64,000 nt of DNA from Mediannikoviicoccus vaginalis (GCF_928097925.1 NZ_CAKMRI010000001.1:1612001-1676000); one strand, 5' to 3'; shown: positions 15,913 to 25,413, numbered from the stretch's first letter. The notes: generated by a model not told the origin, from the sequence alone. Program-made: numbers and translations.

Positions 15913-16513
15913 TTTTTATGCAGTAAAGGTTGGAAGAAACCCCGGTGTGTATAGAACTTGGGATGAATGTAAAAAAGAGACTGCAGGTTTTAGTGGCGCC
16001 GTGTATAAGAAATTTAAGACCAGGGAAGAGGCTGAAAACTTTATTAGTGGTGAAAAGCCTTTAAATAAAGAAGTGGAGTGCCACCATGTTCCTGAGGACG
16101 AATTAGTTTCATACGTGGATGGCTCATACAATGTTAAGACTGGTGTATGTGGCTACGGCGTGGTGTTTTTATTAAAGTATGGAGTTAAAGAACATTTTGG
16201 CAGGGTAGAAAGGCCTGAGTATGCACAGTATAGAAATGTTACTGGTGAAATTTATGGAACAGTCTACGCCATAAAAAGTGCTATCGACATGGGCTTTAAA
16301 AAAATCCACATCCACTACGACTACGAGGGCATCAGTGCATGGGCACTGGGAAATTGGAAGACAAACAACGAACTAACTGCCTCATATAGCAGGGAGTTTC
16401 AAAGGCTTAGTAAGAATATAGATGTAAAATTTATAAAGGTAGAGGCCCATAAGGGCGTAAAATATAATGAACTGGCAGATAAATTAGCAAAAAAAGGTGC
16501 GGGAGTTAAATGA
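15899..16513 (+). CDS. rnhA: Ribonuclease H1 with N-terminal hybrid-binding domain
   Basis: 204 aa. Residues 1-45 (NFYAVKVGRNPGVYRTWDEC...) form the caulimovirus-viroplasmin/hybrid-binding domain, which grips RNA:DNA duplexes. The catalytic domain shows the acidic residues in YVDGSYN, TGEIYG, HYDYEGI and NELADKLAK. The enzyme removes RNA from RNA:DNA hybrids. ATG at 15899 begins directly with the domain; the in-frame upstream extension encodes unrelated residues and overlaps pgpA more. It overlaps trkA by 4 nt (ATGA), so this is one tightly packed operon. Confidence 0.9.
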   Translation: MAGNNFYAVKVGRNPGVYRTWDECKKETAGFSGAVYKKFKTREEAENFISGEKPLNKEVECHHVPEDELVSYVDGSYNVKTGVCGYGVVFLLKYGVKEHFGRVERPEYAQYRNVTGEIYGTVYAIKSAIDMGFKKIHIHYDYEGISAWALGNWKTNNELTASYSREFQRLSKNIDVKFIKVEAHKGVKYNELADKLAKKGAGVK

Positions 16514-17829
16514 AAATATTAATTGTCGGTGCAGGAAAGCTTGGTGTTTACCTTGCCAGCTTTCTTGAAGAAAAGGGTCATGAAGTAGATATAATCGAAA
16601 ATGACAAAGATAGATTAAGTCGTGTTTTAAAATACGATACATTTAATATAAGCCTTGGAGATGCAACGGAGACCAATGTGCTTGAAGAGTCTGGTATTGA
16701 AGATACCGATGTGTTCATAAGTACAACGGCCAATGGGGAAATGAACATGATACTTTGCCTTATGGCGAAAAAACTTGGGGCGAAGAAGACAATTTGTATT
16801 TGCGACAACGACAGATACCTGGATCATGTGGAGTTTATGGGAGAAATTTTAAACATAGATTTGATTATAAATCCAAAGCTTGAAACAGCCAGGTACATTC
16901 TTCGTGAAATCTATTCCCCTGAAGTCATAAGGGTGGACACCATCGACCACGGCAGGATGCGTATGGTTGAGATGAAGGTTAAAAAAGATGACGAGATGGC
17001 GTCTAAAAGTCTTTTAGAACTTTCCAACATACTACCAAAGCACATGCTTGTAGCAGGTATATCCAGGGATTCAAAGGTAATTATCCCTCGAGGTGATGAC
17101 GTAATTTTAGAAGGAGATATAATTTATCTCATTTCAAATAACGACAACTTCATTAAGTTCTTCGGTAGGAGAAATGGAATTGAACCTGGGGAGACCTTCT
17201 TTATAATTGGTGGGGGACTTTTAACCTACTTCCTTGTGGAAAGGCTTGAAAGGTTTGGCCACCAAGTGAAGGTTTTAGAGAAAAATAAAAGATTATTAAA
17301 CCTTTTAAGACGTGACTTCCCAAATTGTGAAGCGATTTACGACGAAGGCTTTGACATCAATGTGCTTGAAAAGGAAGATATTACAGACTATGAAAATCTA
17401 ATCTTACTTTCAAAGACGGACGAAGTCAATATGACCCTTTCACAAATTGCAAAAAATATTGGGGTTAAGAGAGTCTATGCAAATATCTACAGTAAAAAAA
17501 TTTTAGAGGACATTTCACAAAATTCCATTGACCTGGCCTTTTCAGAGCAGGATGTGGTTCTAAATATAATTAAAAACTTTATTGAGACCAACCAAAGTAC
17601 AAAGGATTTAACCATAGACACTTTAAAGAACATCTCTAAATCAAAAATCAAGATAGAAGAGGTAGTGGTGGAAAAGGACAGTGAATATGTAAATAAATTA
17701 ATTTCCGATATTTCCATTCCAAAGGAAAAACTTATTGCATTTGTGTCAAGGAAGAATAAAATATTGATTCCAAATGGAGACAATATTTTAAAACCTAAGG
17801 ACGTGTTAATAATAATTTCCAAAAGATAA
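16510..17829 (+). CDS. trkA: TrkA potassium-uptake regulatory protein
   Basis: 439 aa, peripheral membrane protein that gates a TrkH/KtrB-type potassium channel through NAD(H) or nucleotides. Two RCK units are seen: N-half Rossmann fold ILIVGAGKLGVYLASFLEEKGHEV with a TrkA-C domain ending near residue 220, and a second fold FFIIGGGLLTYFLVERLERFGHQV with its own TrkA-C domain. Length is that of classic TrkA. The channel partner gene is not in the window. ATG overlaps the rnhA stop. Confidence 0.9.
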   Translation: MKILIVGAGKLGVYLASFLEEKGHEVDIIENDKDRLSRVLKYDTFNISLGDATETNVLEESGIEDTDVFISTTANGEMNMILCLMAKKLGAKKTICICDNDRYLDHVEFMGEILNIDLIINPKLETARYILREIYSPEVIRVDTIDHGRMRMVEMKVKKDDEMASKSLLELSNILPKHMLVAGISRDSKVIIPRGDDVILEGDIIYLISNNDNFIKFFGRRNGIEPGETFFIIGGGLLTYFLVERLERFGHQVKVLEKNKRLLNLLRRDFPNCEAIYDEGFDINVLEKEDITDYENLILLSKTDEVNMTLSQIAKNIGVKRVYANIYSKKILEDISQNSIDLAFSEQDVVLNIIKNFIETNQSTKDLTIDTLKNISKSKIKIEEVVVEKDSEYVNKLISDISIPKEKLIAFVSRKNKILIPNGDNILKPKDVLIIISKR

Positions 17830-17896
17830 AAAAATAATGCAAGAAATTTAAATATCTTGTATAATTTCTTATGTAATCAATATTAGGAGGGGAGAA

Positions 17897-19216
17897 ATGT
17901 CAGAAAAATTAACTAAGTTTTTTAACCTTAATGAAAAAAAGACAGATGTTCGTACTGAAATCATGGCAGGTATTACTACATTTATGACTGTGTCATACAT
18001 ACTTGTTGTAAATCCATCCATACTTTCAGATGCTGGAATGGACAGAGGTGCAGTGTTTACAGCAACCATACTTGCGTCAGTAATTGCAATTTTACTTATG
18101 GGGCTATATGCCAACATGCCATTTGTATTGGCGCCGGGCATGGGACTAAATGCATTCTTTACCTATTCCGTTGTACTTAAGATGGGAAAGAGCTGGCAGT
18201 TTGCACTAACGGCAGTATTTTTAGAAGGATTAATATTTATACTACTATCATTTTTCAAAGTTAGAGAAGCAATCTTTAGTTCCATACCACTTTCACTAAA
18301 GAAGTCGGTGTCAGTAGGTATTGGTATGTTTATTGCCCTAGTGGGACTTACTTCAGCAAACCTTATTGTTCAAGGTGACGGAGTTATACTTGCCCTTGGG
18401 GATATTTATTCCAAAGAGGCCATAGTTTTCTTCTTTGCATTTTTAGTTATGGGAATACTTTCCACAAGAAATGTAAAGGGGTCACTATTAATCGGTATAG
18501 TTTTATCCACAGTGCTTGCACTTATACTTGGAGTAACAAAGCTTCCTGAATCTGGAAGTATCTTTTCACTACCACCAAGCCTAAGTCCAATTGCATTTAA
18601 ACTTGAACTGCACAATGTATTTACATGGGAGATGTTGATGGTTGTATTCACATTCCTGTTCGTAGATATATTCGACACAGTTGGAACACTTACTGGGGTT
18701 GCGGCAAAGGCGGATATGCTGGATGAAAATGGAGATTTGCCAGGTGTATCAAGGGCATTAATGGCAGACGCCATTGGAACAACATTTGGTGCACTACTTG
18801 GAACATCTACAATTACAACCTTTGTTGAATCTGCTTCTGGAGTTGCAGAAGGAGGAAGAACAGGCCTTACATCACTATCAGCAGGGGCACTATTCCTAGT
18901 TTCACTATTTTTATTCCCACTATTTTCAATTGTGCCACCGGCAGCAACATCAGCGGCACTTGTAATAGTTGGAGTGTTTATGATGAGTCCAATTTTAGAT
19001 GTGGACTTAAATGACTATTCAGAAGCAATTCCATCATTTATAACAATCATAATGATGCCTTTTGGATATTCAATAGCTGAAGGTATCTGCTTCGGTATGA
19101 TATCATATGTAATTTTAAAACTTGCAGGAGGAAAGAAGAAAGATGTTTCTCCTCTAATGGTAGTACTTGCCATAGTATTTTTAATAAAATTACTTGCACC
19201 AAAGATTTTTGGATAA
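17897..19216 (+). CDS. Purine permease, AzgA/PbuG type (NCS2)
   Basis: 439 aa with 12-14 hydrophobic segments. The N-terminus ends in RTEIMAGITTFMTVSYILVVNP and continues with LAPGMGLNAFFTYSV, both hallmarks of AzgA-like adenine/guanine/hypoxanthine:H+ symporters; the second NCS2 motif lies in GALLGTSTITTFVESASG. GGAGG precedes the ATG. A -10-like TATAAT at 17860 lies 37 bp upstream; no purine riboswitch aptamer is present between trkA and this gene, which is common for the family in relatives and so worth noting. Confidence 0.9.
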   Translation: MSEKLTKFFNLNEKKTDVRTEIMAGITTFMTVSYILVVNPSILSDAGMDRGAVFTATILASVIAILLMGLYANMPFVLAPGMGLNAFFTYSVVLKMGKSWQFALTAVFLEGLIFILLSFFKVREAIFSSIPLSLKKSVSVGIGMFIALVGLTSANLIVQGDGVILALGDIYSKEAIVFFFAFLVMGILSTRNVKGSLLIGIVLSTVLALILGVTKLPESGSIFSLPPSLSPIAFKLELHNVFTWEMLMVVFTFLFVDIFDTVGTLTGVAAKADMLDENGDLPGVSRALMADAIGTTFGALLGTSTITTFVESASGVAEGGRTGLTSLSAGALFLVSLFLFPLFSIVPPAATSAALVIVGVFMMSPILDVDLNDYSEAIPSFITIIMMPFGYSIAEGICFGMISYVILKLAGGKKKDVSPLMVVLAIVFLIKLLAPKIFG

Positions 19217-19222
19217 TAAAAG

Positions 19223-19252
19223 GGGGTTACCAATGGGTAGCCCCTATTTTTT
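19223..19252 (+). terminator. Intrinsic terminator of the purine permease gene
   Basis: GGGGTTACC/GGTAGCCCC stem (one G-U pair), AATG loop, then TATTTTTT. Confidence 0.85.
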
Positions 19253-20702
19253 AAAATATTTTTGTTTTATTAATCATTTCATTTTTCATTTCCCAAAGTT
19301 TTTGAGAAAGGTCCACGATGTAGATGTGTGGAAATTCAAAACGTTGAACTTCTTCCCAAAGTGTATTTACTTCTCTTTCCTTGTTCTTTTTAATATCTTC
19401 AAGGGAAGGTAGATTATAAACTAGCTTTCCGTTTTCAAAGATTGGAACTAAAAGTTTTTTTGCGTGGAAATTTGTTAAAGTCTTTCTCTTCCATGTGTGC
19501 ACTGGATGAAATATTTCGATTTCATCGTCAGTTATCTCTTCTTCATGAAGACATACAAGATCTGCGATGGCCTTGTTGTCGTCATTGTCATAAAATCTAT
19601 AAACCTGTTTAAAACCAGGAGTAGTTATCTTTTCAACATTTTCACTGATTTTTATCTTTGGAGATATGTTGCCATCTTCTTCCGTTGCAACAAGTTTATA
19701 AACGCCACCAAACACTGGATGGGACATGGATGTAATAAGTCTTTCACCAACGCCAAAGGAGTCCACCTTTGCGCCTTGGTCCAGCATATCCTTTATCTTA
19801 AATTCGTCTAGAGCTGAAGATGCAACTATTTTACAGTCTTCATATCCAGCTTCGTCAAGCATCTTTCTTGCCTTCTTAGATAGGTAAGCGATGTCGCCGC
19901 TGTCAAGTCTTATTCCCACAGGTCTTTTGCCCATTGGTTTTAAAACTTCGTCAAATACCTTTATTGCATTTGGTATGCCTGACTTCAAAGTGTCGTAGGT
20001 GTCCACGAGTAATGTAGTGTCGTCAGGGAAGGTTTCGGCGTAGGCTCTAAAGGCTTCATATTCGTTTTCAAACATCATAACCCATGAGTGGGCCATTGTA
20101 CCAAGGGCTGGAACGCCATATAGCTTGTCGGCATATGCATTGGCACTTCCCACAACACCACCGATATATGCGGCCCTTGCACCAATTGTGGCAGCGTCTG
20201 CACCTTGGGCCCTTCTTGAACCAAACTCCATAACAGCACGTCCATCGGCGGACTTAACAATACGATTAGTCTTTGTGGCAATTAGAGTTTGATGGTTAAT
20301 TAGTATTAGTGCCATGGTTTCAATCATCTGTGCTTGAATGGCAGGGCCTCTAACTATAAGAAGTGGTTCATTTGGAAATACCACAGTTCCCTCTTCCATT
20401 GCCCACACATCACATTCAAATTTAAAATTTTTCAAATAGTCGATAAATTCATCGGAGAAGATGTCCTTGCTCTTAAAATATTCAATGTCATCCTCTTCAA
20501 AATGTAAATTTTCAATATACTTTACAAACTGTTCAAGACCTGCGAAGATTGCAAAGCCTCCCTTGTCGGGAACAGATCTAAAATATAAATCAAAATAGGT
20601 TATATGTTCATGTACTTTTTCTTTTAGGTAACCATTTGCCATTGTAAACTCGTAGAAGTCTGCAAGTAGTGACAGGTTACGCTCCTCTTTCCAATTAATC
20701 AT
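19251..20702 (-). CDS. pncB: Nicotinate phosphoribosyltransferase
   Basis: 483 aa. Converts nicotinate and PRPP to nicotinate mononucleotide in NAD salvage. Family segments: N-terminal LSLLADFYEFTMANGYL, the substrate/phosphohistidine region FGSRRAQGADAATIGARAAYIGG, the PRPP-binding IRLDSGDIAYLSKKAR and SFGVGERLITS. AAGGAGG precedes the ATG. It is transcribed divergently from copA, and the two promoters share one inverted repeat. Confidence 0.92.
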   Translation of the reverse strand: MINWKEERNLSLLADFYEFTMANGYLKEKVHEHITYFDLYFRSVPDKGGFAIFAGLEQFVKYIENLHFEEDDIEYFKSKDIFSDEFIDYLKNFKFECDVWAMEEGTVVFPNEPLLIVRGPAIQAQMIETMALILINHQTLIATKTNRIVKSADGRAVMEFGSRRAQGADAATIGARAAYIGGVVGSANAYADKLYGVPALGTMAHSWVMMFENEYEAFRAYAETFPDDTTLLVDTYDTLKSGIPNAIKVFDEVLKPMGKRPVGIRLDSGDIAYLSKKARKMLDEAGYEDCKIVASSALDEFKIKDMLDQGAKVDSFGVGERLITSMSHPVFGGVYKLVATEEDGNISPKIKISENVEKITTPGFKQVYRFYDNDDNKAIADLVCLHEEEITDDEIEIFHPVHTWKRKTLTNFHAKKLLVPIFENGKLVYNLPSLEDIKKNKEREVNTLWEEVQRFEFPHIYIVDLSQKLWEMKNEMINKTKIF

Positions 20703-20725
20703 TTCGTCCTCCTTATGGGTATAGA

Positions 20726-20769
20726 TATATTATACCCCTTTTATTAAAAGCTGTAAGGGGTATAATATA
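20726..20769. promoter_or_regulatory. Symmetric pncB/copA divergent promoter with CsoR-like operator
   Basis: Two perfect 15-bp arms, 20726-20740 and 20755-20769, surround a 14-nt centre. Each arm holds a TATAAT -10 (20729-20734 minus strand, 20761-20766 plus strand) fused to a GGGGTA half-site: AAGGGGTATAATA reads outward on both strands. GGGGTA/TACCCC halves resemble the copper-sensing repressor CsoR operator. No good -35 is seen on either side. Confidence 0.6.
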
Positions 20770-20805
20770 AGTAGTAACAATTATCAATGAAGGAAGGGTG
20801 ATGCT

Positions 20806-23154
20806 TTGAAAAAGTTAAGTATAAGAGTAGAGGGAATGACATGTGAAGCATGTTCTGCGAGAATTGAAAAGGTACTTTCAAAAATGGAAGAAGTTGAAAG
20901 TGTAAATGTAAATTCTGTCACAGGACTTGCCACAGTGGAATTAAATTCGGAAGAAAATATAAATGAAATTCCACAAAAAATTGAAAAGGCAGGGTATGAA
21001 GTGCCTATGCAAACCGTAAAGCTAGATATTACAGGTATGAGCTGTGAGGCATGTGCCGCAAGAATAACAAAATTATTAAACAAGCTTCCCATTGAAGAAG
21101 CCGTTATAAATTCAATAACAAACTCTGGCGTGGTACGTTTTAAAAACGGCCTTGTAACGGAGGAAGAAATAATAAAGCAGGTTGAAAAGGCGGGATATGG
21201 TGCTACTGTTGTTAAAGATGAAGACAATGTTATAAATCGTGATGACAAAGAGCTAAAGGGATTAAAGAGAGATTTAATTATTTCTTTAATCTTCACCATA
21301 CCACTTTTTTCTGCCATGTTTTTCCACATGGCGGGCATGCATATATTTTTATTAAATGGATGGGTGCAACTTGCCCTTGCAATTCCAGTGCAGTTTTACA
21401 TTGGAAGAAGATTTTATAAAGGTGCCTTCAACTCCTTAAGAGGTGGGGGAGCCAACATGGACGTACTAATAGTCATGGGGACTTCTGCGGCGTTTTTCTT
21501 TTCACTATATCACACCATTATTGGATCAAGTGAACTCTATTACGAGTCCTCTGCGGTAATTATAACTTTAATACTCCTAGGAAAGTATTTTGAAAAGAGG
21601 GCAAAGACTAGAACCACCGATGCCATTAATAAGTTAATGGAGCTACAGGCAAAGACTGCGGTGGTGGAAAGAGATGGCGAAGTTATAGAGATTCCCATAG
21701 AAGAAGTTGTTGTGGGAGATATAATTGACGTTAGACCGGGAGAAAAAGTTGCAGTAGATGGAAAAATTATTTTTGGAGAAACCTCCATTGACGAGGCCAT
21801 GGTAACTGGAGAGTCCATACCAAGGGAAAAGACAGTTGGCGATGAAGTTATTGGTGGAACCATAAATAAAAATGGTTTTATAAAGTTTGAAGCCACCAAG
21901 GTTGGTAAGGACACCATGCTTTCACAAATCGTAAAGCTAGTAGAAGAGGCGCAAGAACACAAGGCGCCGGTGCAAAGACTGGCAGATAAAATTGCGGGAG
22001 TTTTCGTACCATCCGTAATTGTAATTGCAATTTTAACCTTCGCCATTACTTGGTTTGTAAAAAAATCAATTGACCCTGCCATAATGCACGCAGTGGCAGT
22101 TCTAGTAATCGCCTGCCCATGTTCACTGGGCCTTGCCACACCAACGGCCATTATGGTTGGAACGGGACGTGGAGCAAACCTTGGAATACTAATAAAGTCC
22201 GGCGAGTACCTAGAGAGGGCATGTAAAATTGACTCGGTGGTATTCGACAAGACTGGAACACTAACGGAAGGAAAGCCTGTAGTAAAGTCTGTTGAAAATT
22301 ATTCGCACATGAGTGAAGAAGAAATGCTTAAAATATTTTCATCATTGGAAAATGCATCACAACATCCACTGGGAGAAGCTGTGGTGAACTATTGTAAAGA
22401 AAATAAAATCGAAATGGTGGAAGTTTCAAACTTTGATTCACTTACTGGAATGGGAGTTTCTGGGCGTATTGATGGAGTTCTTTACTTTATTGGAAATAAA
22501 AAGTTAATGAACGAAAAAAATATTCCATACTCTGCTGAAGAAATAGAAAGATTGCAAGAAAAGGGTGAGACTCCACTAATGCTCTTTGATGAAAAGAGTC
22601 TTCTTGGAATAATCTCCGTTGCAGACGAAGTTAAGGAAAGCTCCAAAGAGGCCATAGATGGGCTTCATGAAATAGGCATAGAAACCTATATGATTACAGG
22701 AGACAGCAAGAGGGCGGCAAATGCAATTGCAAAGAGCCTACACATCGAAAGAGTCTATGCAGAAGTGCTGCCACAGGACAAGTCGGACAAGATAAAGGAA
22801 ATAAAGAAGGAAGACAAAGTTGTTGCCATGGTGGGAGATGGAATAAACGACGCACCAGCACTGGCACAGGCAGATATTGGATTTGCCATTGGCACAGGTA
22901 CCGACGTTGCCATAGAGGCCTCAGACATAACCATAATAAATGGAGATATAAACTCAGTTGTTAAGGCGATAGAACTTTCAAAGAGAACCATGAGAACCAT
23001 AAAACAAAATCTATTTTGGGCATTCTTTTATAATGTAATCGGAATACCAATTGCAGCCCTAGGATTTTTAAATCCAATGATTGCCGGGGCAGCAATGGCA
23101 TTTAGTTCTGTTTCAGTTGTAACCAATTCACTTAGATTAAAATCATTTAAATAG
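20806..23154 (+). CDS. copA: Copper-exporting P1B-type ATPase
   Basis: 782 aa. Two N-terminal HMA domains with GMTCEAC (C13, C16) and GMSCEAC (C80, C83); the membrane ion site ACPCSLGLATP (CPC at 437-439); phosphorylation site DKTGTLTEG (D481); HP motif QHPLGEAV; hinge MVGDGINDAPAL. This is the Cu(I) exporter type. The TTG at 20806 is used: the overlapping ATG at 20801 gives only ATG-CTT-TGA. AGGGTGAT upstream serves as ribosome site. The chaperone gene copZ follows after 9 nt. Confidence 0.94.
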   Translation: MKKLSIRVEGMTCEACSARIEKVLSKMEEVESVNVNSVTGLATVELNSEENINEIPQKIEKAGYEVPMQTVKLDITGMSCEACAARITKLLNKLPIEEAVINSITNSGVVRFKNGLVTEEEIIKQVEKAGYGATVVKDEDNVINRDDKELKGLKRDLIISLIFTIPLFSAMFFHMAGMHIFLLNGWVQLALAIPVQFYIGRRFYKGAFNSLRGGGANMDVLIVMGTSAAFFFSLYHTIIGSSELYYESSAVIITLILLGKYFEKRAKTRTTDAINKLMELQAKTAVVERDGEVIEIPIEEVVVGDIIDVRPGEKVAVDGKIIFGETSIDEAMVTGESIPREKTVGDEVIGGTINKNGFIKFEATKVGKDTMLSQIVKLVEEAQEHKAPVQRLADKIAGVFVPSVIVIAILTFAITWFVKKSIDPAIMHAVAVLVIACPCSLGLATPTAIMVGTGRGANLGILIKSGEYLERACKIDSVVFDKTGTLTEGKPVVKSVENYSHMSEEEMLKIFSSLENASQHPLGEAVVNYCKENKIEMVEVSNFDSLTGMGVSGRIDGVLYFIGNKKLMNEKNIPYSAEEIERLQEKGETPLMLFDEKSLLGIISVADEVKESSKEAIDGLHEIGIETYMITGDSKRAANAIAKSLHIERVYAEVLPQDKSDKIKEIKKEDKVVAMVGDGINDAPALAQADIGFAIGTGTDVAIEASDITIINGDINSVVKAIELSKRTMRTIKQNLFWAFFYNVIGIPIAALGFLNPMIAGAAMAFSSVSVVTNSLRLKSFK

Positions 23155-23163
23155 GAGGAATAT

Positions 23164-23370
23164 ATGGAAACATTATTAATCGTTGATGGAATGACTTGTT
23201 CACACTGTGAAGCTTCAGTGACAAAGGCGCTGGAAGAAGTTAAAGGTGTGGAGAAAGTAGATGTGGATCTTTCCACAAAAGAGGTTAAAGTAACTCATAA
23301 TGATGTATCAAATGAGAAACTAAAAGAGGCAGTGGAAGACATTGGCTTTGACGTTTCAGAAATAAAATAA
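23164..23370 (+). CDS. copZ: Copper chaperone CopZ (HMA domain)
   Basis: 68 aa, one HMA domain with the GMTCSHCE metal-binding pair and the beta-alpha-beta-beta-alpha-beta pattern. Delivers Cu(I) to CopA or to the copper repressor. AGGAGG precedes the ATG; cotranscribed with copA. Confidence 0.93.
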   Translation: METLLIVDGMTCSHCEASVTKALEEVKGVEKVDVDLSTKEVKVTHNDVSNEKLKEAVEDIGFDVSEIK

Positions 23371-23375
23371 ATGTG

Positions 23376-23402
23376 GGGAAGTGAAATACTTCCCTATTTT
23401 TT
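23376..23402 (+). terminator. Intrinsic terminator of copAZ
   Basis: GGGAAGT/ACTTCCC stem, then TATTTTTT. Confidence 0.85.
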
Positions 23403-23412
23403 ATAAAAATAC

Positions 23413-23441
23413 TTGACATATGCTTTAAAATTTGATGTAAT
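23413..23441 (+). promoter_or_regulatory. Probable carD promoter
   Basis: -35 TTGACA (23413-23418), 17-bp spacer, -10 TGTAAT (23436-23441). A second AT-rich region with TATAAT lies 30 bp further on. Confidence 0.6.
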
Positions 23442-23494
23442 ATTATGTTTACCAAACTTGATTTATATATTATAATGATAGTAGAGGTGAAAAA

Positions 23495-23983
23495 ATGTTT
23501 GAAATAGGTGACAAAATAGTCTATCCAATGCATGGTGCTGGAGTTATAGTTGAAAAGACACTTAAGACCATACTGGGCGTGGAAAAAGAATATTATATTC
23601 TTTCAATTCCTGTTGGAGAAATTAAAATATCTGTACCAATAGACAAGATTAACGACATGGGAATACGAACAATTGTAGACGAGTCTGAAATCGAAGACAT
23701 TCTAAGTACGTTGAAGTTAGAAGATGTTGAAATCAATTCTAATTGGAATGCAAGATATAGAGAAAACTTAGAAAAACTTCGTCTGGGAGAACTTAAAGGC
23801 ATTGCAGAAGTATTTAGAGATTTATACACTCTCGATTTGGACAGAGGACTATCAATGGCAGAAAAGAAACTTTTACACAGTTCAAAGAAGATGCTAATTT
23901 CAGAACTTTCAGTTGTGGAAGGGAAGAAGGTAGCAGAAGTTGAAAAAAATTTAGAGAACCTATTTAAAAATGAAAACAAATAG
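23495..23983 (+). CDS. CarD/CdnL-family RNA polymerase-binding regulator
   Basis: 162 aa. The N-terminal Tudor-like RNAP-interaction domain (FEIGDKIVYPMHGAGVI) is that of CarD and of the Mfd RID; the C-terminal helical domain (LRLGELKGIAEVFRDLY, AEKKLLHSSKKMLISEL) binds DNA at the -10 upstream edge in relatives. CarD stabilises open promoter complexes, for example at rRNA promoters. The order carD-yacL-(hyp)-ispD-ispF is conserved in many clostridia. AGAGGTG precedes the ATG. Confidence 0.9.
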   Translation: MFEIGDKIVYPMHGAGVIVEKTLKTILGVEKEYYILSIPVGEIKISVPIDKINDMGIRTIVDESEIEDILSTLKLEDVEINSNWNARYRENLEKLRLGELKGIAEVFRDLYTLDLDRGLSMAEKKLLHSSKKMLISELSVVEGKKVAEVEKNLENLFKNENK

Positions 23984-23997
23984 AAGGAGGTGCTACT

Positions 23998-25080
23998 TTG
24001 GCTAAAAGAGTAGTCAATGTACTAATGACTCTCTTAGGGGCGATTTTTGGTTTTACCATAGTCTACTTAATTGACAAGACAAAGGTTGTTTCAGGGTTAC
24101 CCACCTACTGGAGAATTGGCATATATGCTATAGGAATTATACTTTTTGCTATTATTTTTTATAAATTCTTTCCAAAGATGCTACAAGGATTGGAAAAATC
24201 TGCGGAAAGAGCTTCGACATATATGAAAGGACTCTCCGTTCAGGAACTTATTAGCACAGCAGTGGGAACGATTTTAGGAATTTTCGTGGCGTTTTTAATC
24301 TCCATGTTAATTATCCAAATCAAATTACCTGTTGTTGGTAATGTTCCATTTATTATACTTTCAATAATAATTTACATTACCCTGGGCTACATTGGAATGA
24401 GACTTGGTATGCAGTGGTTCAAAGAAACGGGAAGTATTTTTGAAAAGATTAAGGCGGGCATAGACAGACCGGCAAAGGAAACGGCAGACGGCCTTATAAA
24501 AATACTTGATACCTCTGTAATCATTGACGGTAGAATCAAAGACATAATAGACACTGGATTTTTAGATGGAAAGATTGTAATACCAATATTTGTATTGGAA
24601 GAGCTACAACATATTGCAGATTCTGACAACGACTTGAGAAGAAAGAAGGGGCGAAGAGGCTTAGACATTCTTCGTATGATCCAAAACGAATCAAGTCTAC
24701 CGGTGGAAGTGTCCCATAAGAGATATCGTGAAATTAAGGAAGTTGATTCAAAACTTCTACAGATGGCAATTGACGTTGGTGGAAAACTTGTAACCAACGA
24801 CTACAACCTAAACAAGGTTGCAGCAGTTAGAAATGTTCAAGTATTAAACATAAACGAACTGGCAAATGCAATGAAGTCCATAGTTATACCTGGGGAACAG
24901 ATGACGGTTACCATAATCAAAGACGGTAAGGAGTCCAATCAAGGTATTGCATACCTAATAGACGGCACCATGGTGGTGGTGGAAGATGGTAAGAAATACA
25001 TTGGGCAAACTGTGGATGCAACTGTTACATCAGTTCTTCAAACTGCAGCGGGCAAGATGATATTTGTAAGAATTAACTAG
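23998..25080 (+). CDS. YacL-family membrane PIN-TRAM protein
   Basis: 360 aa. Four N-terminal membrane helices (to about residue 140), then a PIN nuclease domain beginning at LDTSVIIDGRIKDI, with acidic residues also in ELQHIADSDNDLRRKKGRRGLD and TNDYNLNKVAAV, and a C-terminal TRAM RNA-binding domain (GIAYLIDGTMVVVEDG). The family is widespread in Firmicutes next to ispD; an RNase role is inferred from the PIN fold. Starts with TTG at 23998, with AAGGAGGTG 6 nt upstream. Confidence 0.87.
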   Translation: MAKRVVNVLMTLLGAIFGFTIVYLIDKTKVVSGLPTYWRIGIYAIGIILFAIIFYKFFPKMLQGLEKSAERASTYMKGLSVQELISTAVGTILGIFVAFLISMLIIQIKLPVVGNVPFIILSIIIYITLGYIGMRLGMQWFKETGSIFEKIKAGIDRPAKETADGLIKILDTSVIIDGRIKDIIDTGFLDGKIVIPIFVLEELQHIADSDNDLRRKKGRRGLDILRMIQNESSLPVEVSHKRYREIKEVDSKLLQMAIDVGGKLVTNDYNLNKVAAVRNVQVLNINELANAMKSIVIPGEQMTVTIIKDGKESNQGIAYLIDGTMVVVEDGKKYIGQTVDATVTSVLQTAAGKMIFVRIN

Positions 25081-25100
25081 GACCTTTTGGGTCCTTTTTA
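25080..25100 (+). terminator. Short terminator after yacL
   Basis: GGACC/GGTCC stem with a TTTTG loop and TTTTT tail; probably partial, since genes continue in the same direction. Confidence 0.6.
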
Positions 25101-25116
25101 ATATTGAGGAGGAGAC

Positions 25117-25389
25117 ATGTTAACAGAAAAAAATATTTCGAGATTTTTATTTCTCGTTGGAATTTTGATTTTAATTATTTCTTTTGTATTTAAAGATGCG
25201 AAACTTTCTTTTTTAGGCGGAATTAGACCCATAGGACTTGCAACGGTAATTATCTGTCCAATCCTTGGAGTAATAGGTCTATTATGTGCAAGGAGTCAAA
25301 GGGACTATGCATTTATGTTTCTAAATTTTCTACTTATAATTTCATTTTTCATAATTATGTCAATTGGATACATGATTGCGGGAGCATAG
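25117..25389 (+). CDS. Small membrane protein of unknown function
   Basis: 90 aa with three hydrophobic helices (FLFLVGILILIISFVF, IGLATVIICPILGVIGLLC, LNFLLIISFFIIMSIGYMI). No known motif recognised. A strong GAGGAGG precedes the ATG. It sits between yacL and ispD in the same direction. Possibly an accessory of YacL, but nothing in the sequence shows this. Confidence 0.65.
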   Translation: MLTEKNISRFLFLVGILILIISFVFKDAKLSFLGGIRPIGLATVIICPILGVIGLLCARSQRDYAFMFLNFLLIISFFIIMSIGYMIAGA

Positions 25390-25395
25390 GTAGAT

Positions 25396-25407
25396 ATATG
25401 GTATAAT
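25396..25407 (+). promoter_or_regulatory. Extended -10 promoter giving a probably leaderless ispD mRNA
   Basis: TGGTATAAT (25399-25407) is an extended -10 element; the ATG of ispD is only 7 nt downstream of it, where transcription should begin. There is no Shine-Dalgarno sequence in front of the ATG and no clear -35. Confidence 0.5.
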
Positions 25408-25413
25408 TTTCAT

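Noticed and set aside
17830-17896. Purine riboswitch before the purine permease
   Set aside because: Only 67 nt and no aptamer core; a promoter-like -10 fills the space.
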